DNA of 11,381 bases, from assembly GCA_022560555.1 (NCBI GenBank), contig JADFSZ010000039.1:1-11381 (forward strand), given 5' to 3'. Both the position numbers and the translations under genes were made by a program. The DNA comes from PVC group bacterium. Its GTDB lineage: Bacteria > GCA-001730085 > JADFSZ01. Of the stretch, positions 1 to 8,002 are shown piece after piece. A model generated the notes under the pieces. The model searched no databases, was not told the origin of the DNA, and saw only the letters and a program-made list of their open reading frames with translations. Numbering within the stretch: the stretch's first letter is position 1; every line of letters starts with the position of its first letter.

Positions 1-669
1 GGCATTCGCTTGATGACTAATTTCGCCACAACGTGTTATCATCCCCTGCGCCTTTGCATATAAGGTACAATCAAGTATTTTGCTTGGAAAATAAAATAGA
101 ACAACAATCACCAGAGCGATAAGCAGTAATTCCCATGAGATAAGCAAAAGAATAGCAGTATAAATCAACCCGGAGATTAAGAGCGCTAATATGCTAATCA
201 CGGGAAAATAAAATGCTTTTATTTGGTCTAACGACGACAACATATATCTCAACTTTTCAATGGGTATCGATTCGAATTGAGATTTCGACAAATCTAAATA
301 AATCTTAAAGAGCTTCTTGCGTAAAACATACTCAGAGCTGACAAAGCTCTCAATAAACAACTTCTCTGAATAATATCTAGCAATCATCTTAAGACATATC
401 ATCACAGTCATAAAAGCAACAAGCACTAAAAATAAGCGGGTATCCGATTCCCCAACCAAGCTTGTTAACACATCTCCAAGAATGGGTGCCGTCAATACCC
501 TTTGGAATATTCCGCCGTGCAAAATTCCATTGACAATCGGGATAAATATAATGATGGCTGCCCCTTCACAGATAAATCCAGCTAAAAGAAGCAGAATGCC
601 AACAATCATACGTGATTTTTTAATCCCTAATAACTGTGCCTTCTTTAGATAATTTTTCATTGCATTCAT
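1..669 (-). CDS. ABC exporter transmembrane domain, N-terminal part (cut by window edge)
   Basis: The frame is open from an ATG at 669 to the window edge (223 codons, no stop), so only the N-terminal part is present. It shows hydrophobic segments at about residues 20-48, 77-97 and 155-195, separated by a charged helical stretch (RYYSEKLFIESFVSSEYVL, then RKKLFKIYLDL). That pattern fits the membrane domain of type I ABC exporters (MsbA/lipid-flippase class), where such helices reach into the cytosol. The ATP-binding domain would lie outside the window, so the family call rests on topology and sequence feel alone. It sits 43 nt after the deacetylase gene, in the same direction, with a weak GGAAA ribosome site before the ATG. 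Context with sugar-modifying enzymes suggests export or flipping of a glycan or glycolipid (inference). A further in-frame ATG is at 660. Confidence 0.6.
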   Translation of the reverse strand, partial: MNAMKNYLKKAQLLGIKKSRMIVGILLLLAGFICEGAAIIIFIPIVNGILHGGIFQRVLTAPILGDVLTSLVGESDTRLFLVLVAFMTVMICLKMIARYYSEKLFIESFVSSEYVLRKKLFKIYLDLSKSQFESIPIEKLRYMLSSLDQIKAFYFPVISILALLISGLIYTAILLLISWELLLIALVIVVLFYFPSKILDCTLYAKAQGMITRCGEISHQANA

Positions 670-712
670 GATATTTTCCGGGCTTGTATATATTCCTTAA
701 ATAGGCGTATAT

Positions 713-1483
713 CTAATTTGATAGCACTTCCCTCATCAATTGGCAATACTTCTTTCTCTCTAACGCCATAAATCCTTCGGCATAGCCTTCACCCTTCATT
801 CCCATTTGTGTTAATGCCATTGCTTGGCCTTCCATTGTTCGAATATAATTAATTTTTTCAATTTGGGATGCGTACAATGACAAAATCCTTCTCTTATCAT
901 CAAAAACATCACTAATATCAATAATCACATTTGGAATCACAATCCCCCACACACCATAGCCGTAACATAAATAATCGATGGAAGATGTATCAGATACATT
1001 AAACAATATTTCAGATGTAGCTAAATGATCAAGATGATTGTCCATAAACCATGGATGATAAACAATGCTTGGCCTATATTCTTTAATAATATTGCGTAAA
1101 TCATCTATATTTTTGTCTGTGGGCTTTAACGCGCCATCCTTACTTTTAAGATATCGAATATGATGAATATCCATACTCTCCATAACCCCTTTGGCCTCTT
1201 TTTGTCTTCTCTCTGTTACGAGAAGGGCACTCATCCTAGCATTGGAATGATAATCACTCGTCATGAAAACAACCATAATCTCATCATTTTGTTGTCTATG
1301 TTTTAGAAGCGAACCACCGCATGCAATCATTTCATCATCTAGATGCGGAGATAAAACCAATACGCGGCCGGATGGAGGAGTTTTTAAAACCTTCGGAGAA
1401 ATAAAAATACCTTCTCGTTTCATGTATCGATATTTTTTGTAAAAAGCAAGCCACAAGCGGTCAAATACTCTTTGAGGAATCAT
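713..1483 (-). CDS. PIG-L/LmbE family deacetylase
   Basis: A 256-aa protein of the PIG-L (LmbE) zinc-dependent de-N-acetylase family. These enzymes remove acetyl groups from N-acetylglucosaminyl substrates such as GlcNAc-PI, GlcNAc-inositol or antibiotic and glycan precursors. The metal-binding signature PHLDDE is at residues 46-51, followed by the small-residue turn ACGG. The second metal and catalytic region is HPWFMDNHLDH at 143-153, with HxxH-type spacing at H150 and H153. Length is normal for the family. No signal peptide is seen, so it is probably cytosolic. The ATG at 1483 overlaps the stop of the upstream oxidoreductase as ATGA, implying translational coupling and a shared pathway. 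The substrate is unknown; an amino-sugar in a surface glycan or glycolipid is likely given the neighbours (inference). The family call is secure. Confidence 0.93.
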   Translation of the reverse strand: MIPQRVFDRLWLAFYKKYRYMKREGIFISPKVLKTPPSGRVLVLSPHLDDEMIACGGSLLKHRQQNDEIMVVFMTSDYHSNARMSALLVTERRQKEAKGVMESMDIHHIRYLKSKDGALKPTDKNIDDLRNIIKEYRPSIVYHPWFMDNHLDHLATSEILFNVSDTSSIDYLCYGYGVWGIVIPNVIIDISDVFDDKRRILSLYASQIEKINYIRTMEGQAMALTQMGMKGEGYAEGFMALERKKYCQLMREVLSN

Positions 1484-2925
1484 CGATCACCGTTAACATC
1501 CTTATTATATGGTCCTAATTCTTCATGATACTCTTTCTCGGTATTCACAGCCCATAAATCATAGTGTGATTCAAAAAAATTCCGTGCGGCAAATAATCCC
1601 GTTAAAATGGCATGATCACTATTGTCATAGCGAAACATTCCGCACCTCCCCATCACCTGGAGATTCTTAAATCGAGACAAGTATTCTTTAATCTTATTCA
1701 AATGTTCTTGGTAAAATTCATCGTATATCGGATAGACTTTTGGCACCCGAATAACGAAGCCCTCAAGATATTTATCCCGTGGGCATAGATTAAGTCCTTG
1801 AAGTTCCCCTAAAGCTTGGTTAATGAGATCCGCGTCAGTCATAGACCATACATCATCATTTTCATTGACAAAATATTCCATTCCCAGCGTCGTTTTGGTT
1901 AAGTCTTTGACCATATAGTGGCTCCAATTTTTGTAATTTTGTATTCGAGCCACACGGACTTTAGGCTCATGAATATAAATCCAATTGTCATCAAATATAT
2001 TTTCCTTATTCAGAACAAGGTTTACAACAAGAAAACTACGGAAATTGAGCTGAGAAACGGAATCCATAACTTCCTTCGGAGGCTTTGGATCAAATCGCTC
2101 CAGCAATACCGATATAGGTATACTCGAAAAGAAGATGTCCGCATGGTATTCGCTCATTCGGCTATCCTTCTGACGGGCATAAACATGTGTAACTCTGTTA
2201 TGATTATGATGAATAGAAATCACATCTGTCTCACATCGATAATCAACTCCGAATTGTTCCGTAAATTTCTGTAATTTTTGGCAGAATTGACCGGGCCCAT
2301 ACATGGGATATAGAAAGTTCTTTATGAAACTCTTTGTTTTTCGGCTCTGGTTTTTAAATACAGCATCTAAAATGGCTCTTTTCATCGACATGCCTTGGAT
2401 ACGTTGCACGGCCCAATCACTTGAAAGTTTCTTGCAGGGGATGCCCCATACTTTTTCTGTGTATGTCTTAAAAAATATTTTATAAAGCCTGGCGCCAAAG
2501 CGATTGATAACCCATCCCTCGAAAGTTTTATCATCCCCCGGCTTCTTAAGCAAACTCCAAGCATAGGATCCCACACACAGCAAGGAGTTGCATAATCCCA
2601 GATTTTGGACAACATTCAAAAGGCGTAATGGATAGTGATAATATTTTGATCGGTAGTAAATGCGTGATTTACGTTTAACATAAAGGATGTCATCTTTAAG
2701 CACATCATGCCACAATTCATTGACCTCTTTATTTTTTGAGAAAAACCGGTGTCCGCCAATGTCATAATAGTTCCCATTTCGTACAACGGTACGGCACAAA
2801 CCCCCTACTTGGGCTTCACGCTCAATAACTGTGGTTTTGACTTGATTTTTGCCGAGCTCTAACGCACAGGCAAGTCCTGCAGGACCTGCACCGATCACAA
2901 GAGCCCCCTTACGGTATCGTGTCAT
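1480..2925 (-). CDS. FAD-dependent oxidoreductase, UDP-galactopyranose mutase/protoporphyrinogen oxidase-like
   Basis: A 481-aa flavoprotein. A classic dinucleotide-binding motif lies near the N-terminus (GAGPAG at residues 13-18), with an acidic residue ending the second strand (VIERE) and the GGLCRT motif following. Next is DIGGHRFFSKN, typical of the amine-oxidase/UGM-like group found in polysaccharide clusters. Mid-protein TYTEKVWGIPCKKLSSDWA and C-terminal GRCGMFRYDNSDHAILTGL are characteristic of this subgroup, the latter forming the final FAD-contact region. Automated annotation often calls such proteins protoporphyrinogen oxidase or UDP-galactopyranose mutase. No haem genes are nearby, so a sugar-nucleotide or lipid-linked sugar substrate is more likely (inference). 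It starts 40 nt after the TreT-like gene, with no clear Shine-Dalgarno, and its TGA overlaps the next ATG. Family confident; reaction unknown. Confidence 0.88.
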   Translation of the reverse strand: MTRYRKGALVIGAGPAGLACALELGKNQVKTTVIEREAQVGGLCRTVVRNGNYYDIGGHRFFSKNKEVNELWHDVLKDDILYVKRKSRIYYRSKYYHYPLRLLNVVQNLGLCNSLLCVGSYAWSLLKKPGDDKTFEGWVINRFGARLYKIFFKTYTEKVWGIPCKKLSSDWAVQRIQGMSMKRAILDAVFKNQSRKTKSFIKNFLYPMYGPGQFCQKLQKFTEQFGVDYRCETDVISIHHNHNRVTHVYARQKDSRMSEYHADIFFSSIPISVLLERFDPKPPKEVMDSVSQLNFRSFLVVNLVLNKENIFDDNWIYIHEPKVRVARIQNYKNWSHYMVKDLTKTTLGMEYFVNENDDVWSMTDADLINQALGELQGLNLCPRDKYLEGFVIRVPKVYPIYDEFYQEHLNKIKEYLSRFKNLQVMGRCGMFRYDNSDHAILTGLFAARNFFESHYDLWAVNTEKEYHEELGPYNKDVNGDR

Positions 2926-2965
2926 ATCTAGAACAGGTAGGATGAATTATAGTTTTTATGTTCTA

Positions 2966-4390
2966 TCATCTTAGGCCATCCCAAATGGCTTCCAGGCGCT
3001 TTTTAAGATGGTCAGACGTGATCGGCCACACTGTACGGCCATATAACGCACTCATAATTTCTTTGTAAGCAAGATCATTCATACGGAACTCAGGCAGCTT
3101 ATTGTCAATTTCTAAATAATAGCGCATGAGAATTACGTACCTTTTGATGAGATTAGGAAGTAAAAAGTTCTCTCGAACATGTTCAATCCCGTTTTTTCCC
3201 ATTTGCTCACGTTCCAATTTATTCTCCAGTAAAGTTTTCATTCTTTTCGCGATTTTATCAACGTCTGACGGCTCAACGATATAACCCGTTTGTCCGTTAA
3301 TAACCTGTTTTTTTATCCCTCCGATTCTGCTTCCGATCACAGGGGTTCCCTGCCACATAGCTTCCGAAACAACCAAACCAAATCCTTCCTTGGTTGAAAC
3401 ATGCACAAAACATGTCGCGACATTCATGAGCGCTCCCACAACTTCATTGTTATTTTCGACATTAACCCAAGTATGAATATCTTTATCGCCTCCGACCTCA
3501 TCAAGAATCGTTTGATACATGGCGGCTCCTTCAGGATCGTCTGATGCTGAGTTTCCGATCATTATGAGGAGAGGCTTGATTTTACTCGGAATATTCTCTT
3601 TCATAAGCTTAAAGGCTTGAATGATTCTTTTTTGGTTTTTATGAATATCATACCGTGAGACAGCAGCCACAATAGGCCGATCGGAATCGACATTGTGTTC
3701 GTTAAATAAATCGCTGAGAATCGATAATGCTTCTTCGCGTTTATATTGTTTATTCTTTTGTTTTAAGGGATCTATACAGGGGTTAATTTCATAGGTTGGA
3801 ATTTGAAGATCGGATTTTACAAATTCCGGCGAAGTAAAGATGGCACCGTGGTAATGATTGATATAAGGGACAAGGAAACGCCATATTCTTCGGCTGGCTT
3901 GTGACGTATCGATATGACAGCGCCATAAAATATGGCCATAAATATTCCCGCTCATTAACATGGCCGCGGGCTGGGGATCGTGTACAGTGACCATGTGACC
4001 CACAATAGTTGTCTTGTGAGTATTTTCATGTAAAGTGTCGAGGTAAGCATGAAATATCTCTTCCATGGAAATAGGTTGGTCAACTCCCTGTAAAAGATTA
4101 TGAAACTTTTTTGTGACAACAAAAAATTCATCGGACCCTTCAATAACAAACCAGCGGCAATCCACTCCGAGACCTTTGGCAAAAGGGATAATACTTTGAA
4201 GCATCTCGGCAACTCCTCCGCCAACACACGTCGAATTGACATTCGCCCACACTTTATTCTCTAATGGAGCGGCCAACCACTTGAGTTCGTCAATAATTTT
4301 TTGCCCCACAAACGGCTTATAAAGATCCACATCAATAGGATCAAGCGGAACAAACTGATTTTTATAACCTTTGCTTCTGTCATCGAACAT
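2966..4390 (-). CDS. TreT-like GT4 glycosyltransferase (trehalose synthase type)
   Basis: A 474-aa GT-B glycosyltransferase of family GT4, closest in motifs to trehalose glycosyltransferring synthase (TreT; NDP-glucose plus glucose gives trehalose) and trehalose phosphorylase. The diagnostic N-terminal signature NSTCVGGGVAEML is at residues 52-64. VHDPQPA (136-142) and WRCHID (156-161) are also typical of that group. The C-terminal donor domain carries SRYDIHKNQ (245-253), with the basic residue that contacts donor phosphate. The GT4 E-x7-E motif is at E335 and E343 (KEGFGLVVSEAMWQGTPVI). A tail of roughly 50 residues extends past the usual core. The ATG has a good ribosome site (GAGG, 6 nt away). 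The gene lies 23 nt after the otsB-like gene, tying it to trehalose-type metabolism. Acceptor and product are not provable from sequence; trehalose or a related non-reducing glucoside is likely. Confidence 0.85.
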   Translation of the reverse strand: MFDDRSKGYKNQFVPLDPIDVDLYKPFVGQKIIDELKWLAAPLENKVWANVNSTCVGGGVAEMLQSIIPFAKGLGVDCRWFVIEGSDEFFVVTKKFHNLLQGVDQPISMEEIFHAYLDTLHENTHKTTIVGHMVTVHDPQPAAMLMSGNIYGHILWRCHIDTSQASRRIWRFLVPYINHYHGAIFTSPEFVKSDLQIPTYEINPCIDPLKQKNKQYKREEALSILSDLFNEHNVDSDRPIVAAVSRYDIHKNQKRIIQAFKLMKENIPSKIKPLLIMIGNSASDDPEGAAMYQTILDEVGGDKDIHTWVNVENNNEVVGALMNVATCFVHVSTKEGFGLVVSEAMWQGTPVIGSRIGGIKKQVINGQTGYIVEPSDVDKIAKRMKTLLENKLEREQMGKNGIEHVRENFLLPNLIKRYVILMRYYLEIDNKLPEFRMNDLAYKEIMSALYGRTVWPITSDHLKKRLEAIWDGLR

Positions 4391-4413
4391 TCGGCACCTC
4401 TCAACATTTTAGA

Positions 4414-5226
4414 TTATGTAATTGCCTGTGTAATTCTATTTAAAAGTCTCTTAACCTCCGATTGATGCCTAATAGTATACCTAGCCTTAGTCTTTCGGGT
4501 CTCGTCATGAACATGTATGGAGATCCCTCCCTTTCGGTTGATCACACAAAACGCGTCTTCGTCCGTTGTGTCGTCACCTATGTAAATATAGCATGTTTGG
4601 CCCGGTTTTGTCCTGCTTTGGTATATGATCTTTTCGAGAGCCTTGCCTTTGTGCCAAAGAACACGCGGCATGAGTTCAATCACTTTTTTGCCTTTAATAA
4701 CACGTATTTTGAAAAAACTCTTAATTGTTTTAAGTCTGGCTTTAATCTCGCGGCAAAACAGAGCGGTTTTATGGGCCTGAATCTTACGGTAATGAATCGA
4801 AAGCGTTGCTCTTTTATCCTCCAAAAAAGAACCGGGATATTTGGATATTATCGGTCTTAAAACCTTTTTTGACTCACGGATAAAACCTTTCATCATCTTA
4901 TGTGCAGGATGACTCCATCTCCACGATGGGCCGCACAGTTCAAATCCATGATTTCCGGCATAAAACGCGCCGGGAATACGGATGAGGTTCTTCACTTCCT
5001 TTAATAAGCGTCCTGATATAAAACCAAGTCGGACACGAGACATTTTTTGCAGTCCCAAGAGCTGTTTATATAGCCTAAGAGACAATCGAGCTTTCGAGGG
5101 ATGTCCAACGATCGGACTGAGAGTTCCGTCAAAGTCCAAAAACAAAAACAACTGCCGTTTTGATAATATTTTCTTCTTAATGACAACCCATGCACGGTCC
5201 TTGCCGTCAATAAACACTTGCCTCAC
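4414..5226 (-). CDS. otsB: Trehalose-6-phosphatase-like HAD phosphatase
   Basis: A HAD-superfamily sugar phosphatase of the OtsB type, which dephosphorylates trehalose 6-phosphate or a similar glycosyl phosphate. From the start chosen here it is 270 aa. Motif I DFDGT (residues 31-35) supplies the nucleophile and acid/base Asp. Motif II lies in ISGR (about 70-73). GNHG (91-94) is a typical OtsB cap-proximal motif. The motif III Lys is in WHKGKAL (about 193), and motif IV is GDDTTDED (217-224). I prefer a GTG start at 5226: it overlaps the upstream TGA as GTGA and has GGTGA 4 nt before it. A longer TTG start at 5262 is possible but lacks any ribosome site. It directly follows the GT20 synthase gene, as expected for a two-step synthase/phosphatase pair. 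Function confident; the exact phosphorylated substrate depends on the GT20 product. Confidence 0.92.
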   Translation of the reverse strand: MRQVFIDGKDRAWVVIKKKILSKRQLFLFLDFDGTLSPIVGHPSKARLSLRLYKQLLGLQKMSRVRLGFISGRLLKEVKNLIRIPGAFYAGNHGFELCGPSWRWSHPAHKMMKGFIRESKKVLRPIISKYPGSFLEDKRATLSIHYRKIQAHKTALFCREIKARLKTIKSFFKIRVIKGKKVIELMPRVLWHKGKALEKIIYQSRTKPGQTCYIYIGDDTTDEDAFCVINRKGGISIHVHDETRKTKARYTIRHQSEVKRLLNRITQAIT

Positions 5227-6710
5227 AGCGTCACCAATTGCTGCATAATACTTAATGCCCAATGATAAACGTTGTTAGATCGTGTGATTTTCCTGAGCTC
5301 CCTCATTCGGCTATGCTTCTCTTTCTCATCCATCTCTAACGCCACTTTGATACTATTTGCAAACTGATCGACATCAAACGGATTGATCTGCAGTGCCCTT
5401 TTATATTCACGAGCCACTCCCGTAAATTTACTCAAAATGAGAACTCCATTCAAATCATTCTTTGCCGAAACGTACTCCTTAGCCACGATATTCATTCCGT
5501 CATGGAGCGGGCTTACGATACAAACATTTGCCAAGCGGTAAAAAGCTAAAATCTCTGTCCGCGTAAGTGTTCTGCGGATAAAAATCACGGGACACCAATT
5601 TTTTGTTTTGTGTTTTTGATTCACTTCTTCAACAAGCCTGTCAATTTCTCTATTAACGTTTCTGTAAATCGCTAATTTCATACGACTCGGCGCACCCGCA
5701 ACGACAAAAATTACTTTTTCCTTAAATGCGGGATGGGATTCTAAAAACCTGTCAATAGCCATCAAGCGCTCGGGAATTCCTTTAGAGTAATCAATCCTAT
5801 CCACTCCGAAAACTATATTCGGACAATCAAGTCGGTACTCCTTCTTCATCTCTTTAGATAAATTGACGACATCTTCTTTATCGGTATCACCGGATATCGC
5901 TTCAAAATCCACACTAATGGGAAACGCTCGTACCAAGGTTTCCTTCCCCTGAAAAATCATGGTGTTTTTCTCCCAATCAACCCGGCTCTCCAAAACAGAA
6001 TTAACCGTGTGAATAAAATTGTTACAGTGATACACAATATGAAACCCCATGAGATCATTCCCTAATAGGCCTTGTAAAATCTCTTCCCCTTTTGGGCAAA
6101 TTCGAAATTGTTCGGGGCTGGGCCAGGGGATATGCCAGAATTGCGCGATACTTAAGTTTGGATTGGCTTCGCGTAAATACCGTGGTAGAAGGGCAAAGTG
6201 ATAATCTTGAATCCAAACAAACGCGTCCCGGCCATCTAAGTATTTTATTATCGCATCGGCAAATTTGCGATTCACTTTTTGATATATGCGCCATTCCTTT
6301 TCTTCAAAAGATGGCTTCGCGTAAGCAAGATGACATAAGGGCCAAAGGGCTTTATTCGCAAACCCATAGTAATATCCCTTCACCTCTTCCTGCGTAAGCC
6401 AGATTCTTTTTAACGTGTATTCCGGATTCTCTTCAGGAACCTGAACACAATCATTCTTATCGACAACCTCACGGTCCGCATCACCGGATCCGTGAGCAAA
6501 CCATATTCCGCCGCAAGCACGGACAACGGAATCAACGGCATTGGCAGCGCCTCCGGCGGGACGCATGGCCTGGATTTGACCATTCACACGATTGTGAATA
6601 TAAGGCTCTCGATTGGAGACAACAACGAGGGGTTTATTAGGAAAAAAATCCTCCATGCTCTGCCTCAGAGACTCTTTTCCCAAATAAACTTTTGATTTTT
6701 TTTGAATCAT
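5223..6710 (-). CDS. otsA: GT20 family synthase (OtsA-like, SNREPY subtype)
   Basis: A 495-aa GT20 enzyme, the family of trehalose-6-phosphate synthase and glucosylglycerol-phosphate synthase, transferring a glucosyl group from NDP-glucose to a phosphorylated acceptor. By eye it keeps equivalents of the E. coli OtsA active-site residues: SNR (R34), AGG (52-54), GIWF (W70), YYYGFANKALWP (Y114, W123), QDYH (D169), HIP (H193), VDRIDYSKG (R305, K310), APSR (R343) and DGMN..KEY (D404, E412). It differs from OtsA in SNREPY after strand 1, in GGAANAV in place of the usual GGL, in IQDYH for IHDYH, and in LHDGMN for LRDGMN, so it is a distinct subtype. The gene begins 6 nt after mscS. A downstream ATG at 6656 has a better ribosome site (GAGG at 6663-6666, 6 nt away) and may be the true start. 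Family certain; acceptor identity unproven, so the symbol is tentative. Confidence 0.9.
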   Translation of the reverse strand: MIQKKSKVYLGKESLRQSMEDFFPNKPLVVVSNREPYIHNRVNGQIQAMRPAGGAANAVDSVVRACGGIWFAHGSGDADREVVDKNDCVQVPEENPEYTLKRIWLTQEEVKGYYYGFANKALWPLCHLAYAKPSFEEKEWRIYQKVNRKFADAIIKYLDGRDAFVWIQDYHFALLPRYLREANPNLSIAQFWHIPWPSPEQFRICPKGEEILQGLLGNDLMGFHIVYHCNNFIHTVNSVLESRVDWEKNTMIFQGKETLVRAFPISVDFEAISGDTDKEDVVNLSKEMKKEYRLDCPNIVFGVDRIDYSKGIPERLMAIDRFLESHPAFKEKVIFVVAGAPSRMKLAIYRNVNREIDRLVEEVNQKHKTKNWCPVIFIRRTLTRTEILAFYRLANVCIVSPLHDGMNIVAKEYVSAKNDLNGVLILSKFTGVAREYKRALQINPFDVDQFANSIKVALEMDEKEKHSRMRELRKITRSNNVYHWALSIMQQLVTL

Positions 6711-6716
6711 TCTATA

Positions 6717-7796
6717 TCACGAACCTAATGTAGGTGCCTGAATTTCTTTTGCCATATATACGGTCTGAGTCGGATAAGCAAATTCGATTCCTTCTTTTTC
6801 AAACGCCTCATGGATCCGAAAGTTAATATCCTGCTGAATATCCATATACAGGGTGTAATCACTGCCCAGAACATAATACACGGACTCAAAGTTCAGACTA
6901 AAACTGCCATAAGCATGAAAATGAGACCGGTCAAACTTGGCTTTCTCAACACTGTTTACGATATTTTTGATGATCTGGGGTATTTTTTTCAATTTCTCAC
7001 GCGGCGTCTGATAAATCACTCCAAGCTCAAACACAACCCTACGGGTTTCCATGCGCTTGTAATTTTTAATACGGCTTGATGTCAAATCTGAGTTTGAAAA
7101 AATCAACTGTTCTCCAAACAGACTCCGAATACGTGTGGTTTTGATACCGATACTTTCTATCGTCCCTAAATAATCACCCACAATGATAAAATCCCCGACA
7201 CGAAAAGGCTTATCGATCATGATAAATAAAGCGCTAAACGCATCCCCTAAAAATGATTGAGCCGCGAGCGCAACGGCAATACCGGTAATTCCTAACCCCG
7301 CGATGAGCGCGGTTATATCAAACCCTAAATTATCAAGAACAAAAGCGCCGGCACCGCCCCAAAGAACCCCCTTCAAGATGTTTGTGATGCCCTTTTTTGG
7401 AAGTTCCTTCGCCCGGCTTCGGTCATACATCTTGTTCACGCCGAAAACAAGAATTTGCTGAAGCGATTGTACGACCCAAAATGTTAAAACAAGAACAATA
7501 ACGGAATCTAATACCGGTTGGATTTTTTCATTAATGGTTATGAACTTCAAGGACACATAAAAAGCCATAAAAAACAGGAATATCGGTTTAATCTCATCGA
7601 TAATTTTTACAAGCAAATCATCAAATGTGTTCTTCGTACGATCCGAGATTTTTTTGAGTTTCTTCGTGACAAAAAGCTTAAACAAATAAAGACCCATAAT
7701 GATCACAAGTAAAAGGGCCATCGACATAACATAATCCCACAGCGTGTTATCATAGAGACTTATTTTGAAAAATTCCTTCACACTCGGTATATTCAT
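6717..7796 (-). CDS. Small-conductance mechanosensitive channel, MscS family
   Basis: A 359-aa MscS-type channel, which opens under membrane tension to release solutes on hypo-osmotic shock; it acts in the inner membrane. Hydrophobic segments lie at about residues 22-42, 70-88, 96-118 and 141-155. The pore helix follows (161-190, rich in Gly and Ala: GLGITGIAVALAAQSFLGDAF), running into the beta-domain signature DKPFRVGDFI (195-204) and IGIKTTRIRSLFGE. The end carries the cytoplasmic cage motif FAYPTQTVY (339-347). It is somewhat longer than E. coli MscS because of extra N-terminal helices. The ATG has a strong AGGAGG ribosome site (7805-7810) 8 nt upstream. It is the first gene of the operon and is followed after 6 nt by the GT20 synthase, linking solute release with solute synthesis. 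Confidence 0.93.
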   Translation of the reverse strand: MNIPSVKEFFKISLYDNTLWDYVMSMALLLVIIMGLYLFKLFVTKKLKKISDRTKNTFDDLLVKIIDEIKPIFLFFMAFYVSLKFITINEKIQPVLDSVIVLVLTFWVVQSLQQILVFGVNKMYDRSRAKELPKKGITNILKGVLWGGAGAFVLDNLGFDITALIAGLGITGIAVALAAQSFLGDAFSALFIMIDKPFRVGDFIIVGDYLGTIESIGIKTTRIRSLFGEQLIFSNSDLTSSRIKNYKRMETRRVVFELGVIYQTPREKLKKIPQIIKNIVNSVEKAKFDRSHFHAYGSFSLNFESVYYVLGSDYTLYMDIQQDINFRIHEAFEKEGIEFAYPTQTVYMAKEIQAPTLGS

Positions 7797-7835
7797 ATAT
7801 TATTCCTCCTAAATATATGCATTATAATAGCTTAT

Positions 7836-7865
7836 ATCTTATTCAAGGCTGGCCTCTTTTGTCAA
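7836..7865 (-). promoter_or_regulatory. Candidate second (proximal) promoter of the mscS/trehalose operon
   Basis: On the minus strand a perfect TTGACA (7860-7865) is followed after 18 nt by TAAGAT (7836-7841), which matches 4 of 6 bases of the sigma-70 -10 box. A further TATAAT lies at 7821-7826 but has no acceptable -35 box. It reads toward mscS. It may be an alternative start to the better-matched promoter just upstream. Confidence 0.4.
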
Positions 7866-7875
7866 TCGGAAATCT

Positions 7876-7903
7876 ATTATATCACAAGCTCCCTTGGTCT
7901 CAA
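7876..7903 (-). promoter_or_regulatory. Candidate main sigma-70 promoter of the mscS/trehalose operon
   Basis: On the minus strand TTGAGA (7898-7903, 5 of 6 consensus bases) is followed after 16 nt by a perfect TATAAT (7876-7881). Transcription would begin near 7869, giving a leader of about 73 nt before the mscS ATG at 7796. This is the best promoter match in the 206-nt gap between mscS and the TPR protein gene. No riboswitch-like structure was recognised in the leader. Confidence 0.55.
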
Positions 7904-8002
7904 AGAAGCCCCCTTTTCAATGAAAATGTTTTTTCAATAAAACAACTTAGAGCAAGACATGATACATGAAATTCCGCCAAAGGAACATGCTCGGAATGAC
8001 AC

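Noticed and set aside
1918-2485. Plus-strand open frames across the oxidoreductase gene
   Set aside because: They lie antisense to a well-supported flavoprotein, with no ribosome site or recognisable family features.
2946-2951. Minus-strand TATAAT in the gap before the oxidoreductase gene as an internal promoter
   Set aside because: No -35-like box at 15-19 nt upstream; an isolated AT-rich hexamer is expected by chance here.
3955-4242. Minus-strand 95-aa frame inside the TreT-like gene
   Set aside because: A shadow frame of a gene with intact GT4 motifs; no frameshift is needed to explain the region.
7971-7997. ATTCCG/CGGAAT inverted repeat just after the TPR protein gene as a terminator
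   Set aside because: Only 6 bp with a 15-nt loop, and no T-run follows on the minus strand.
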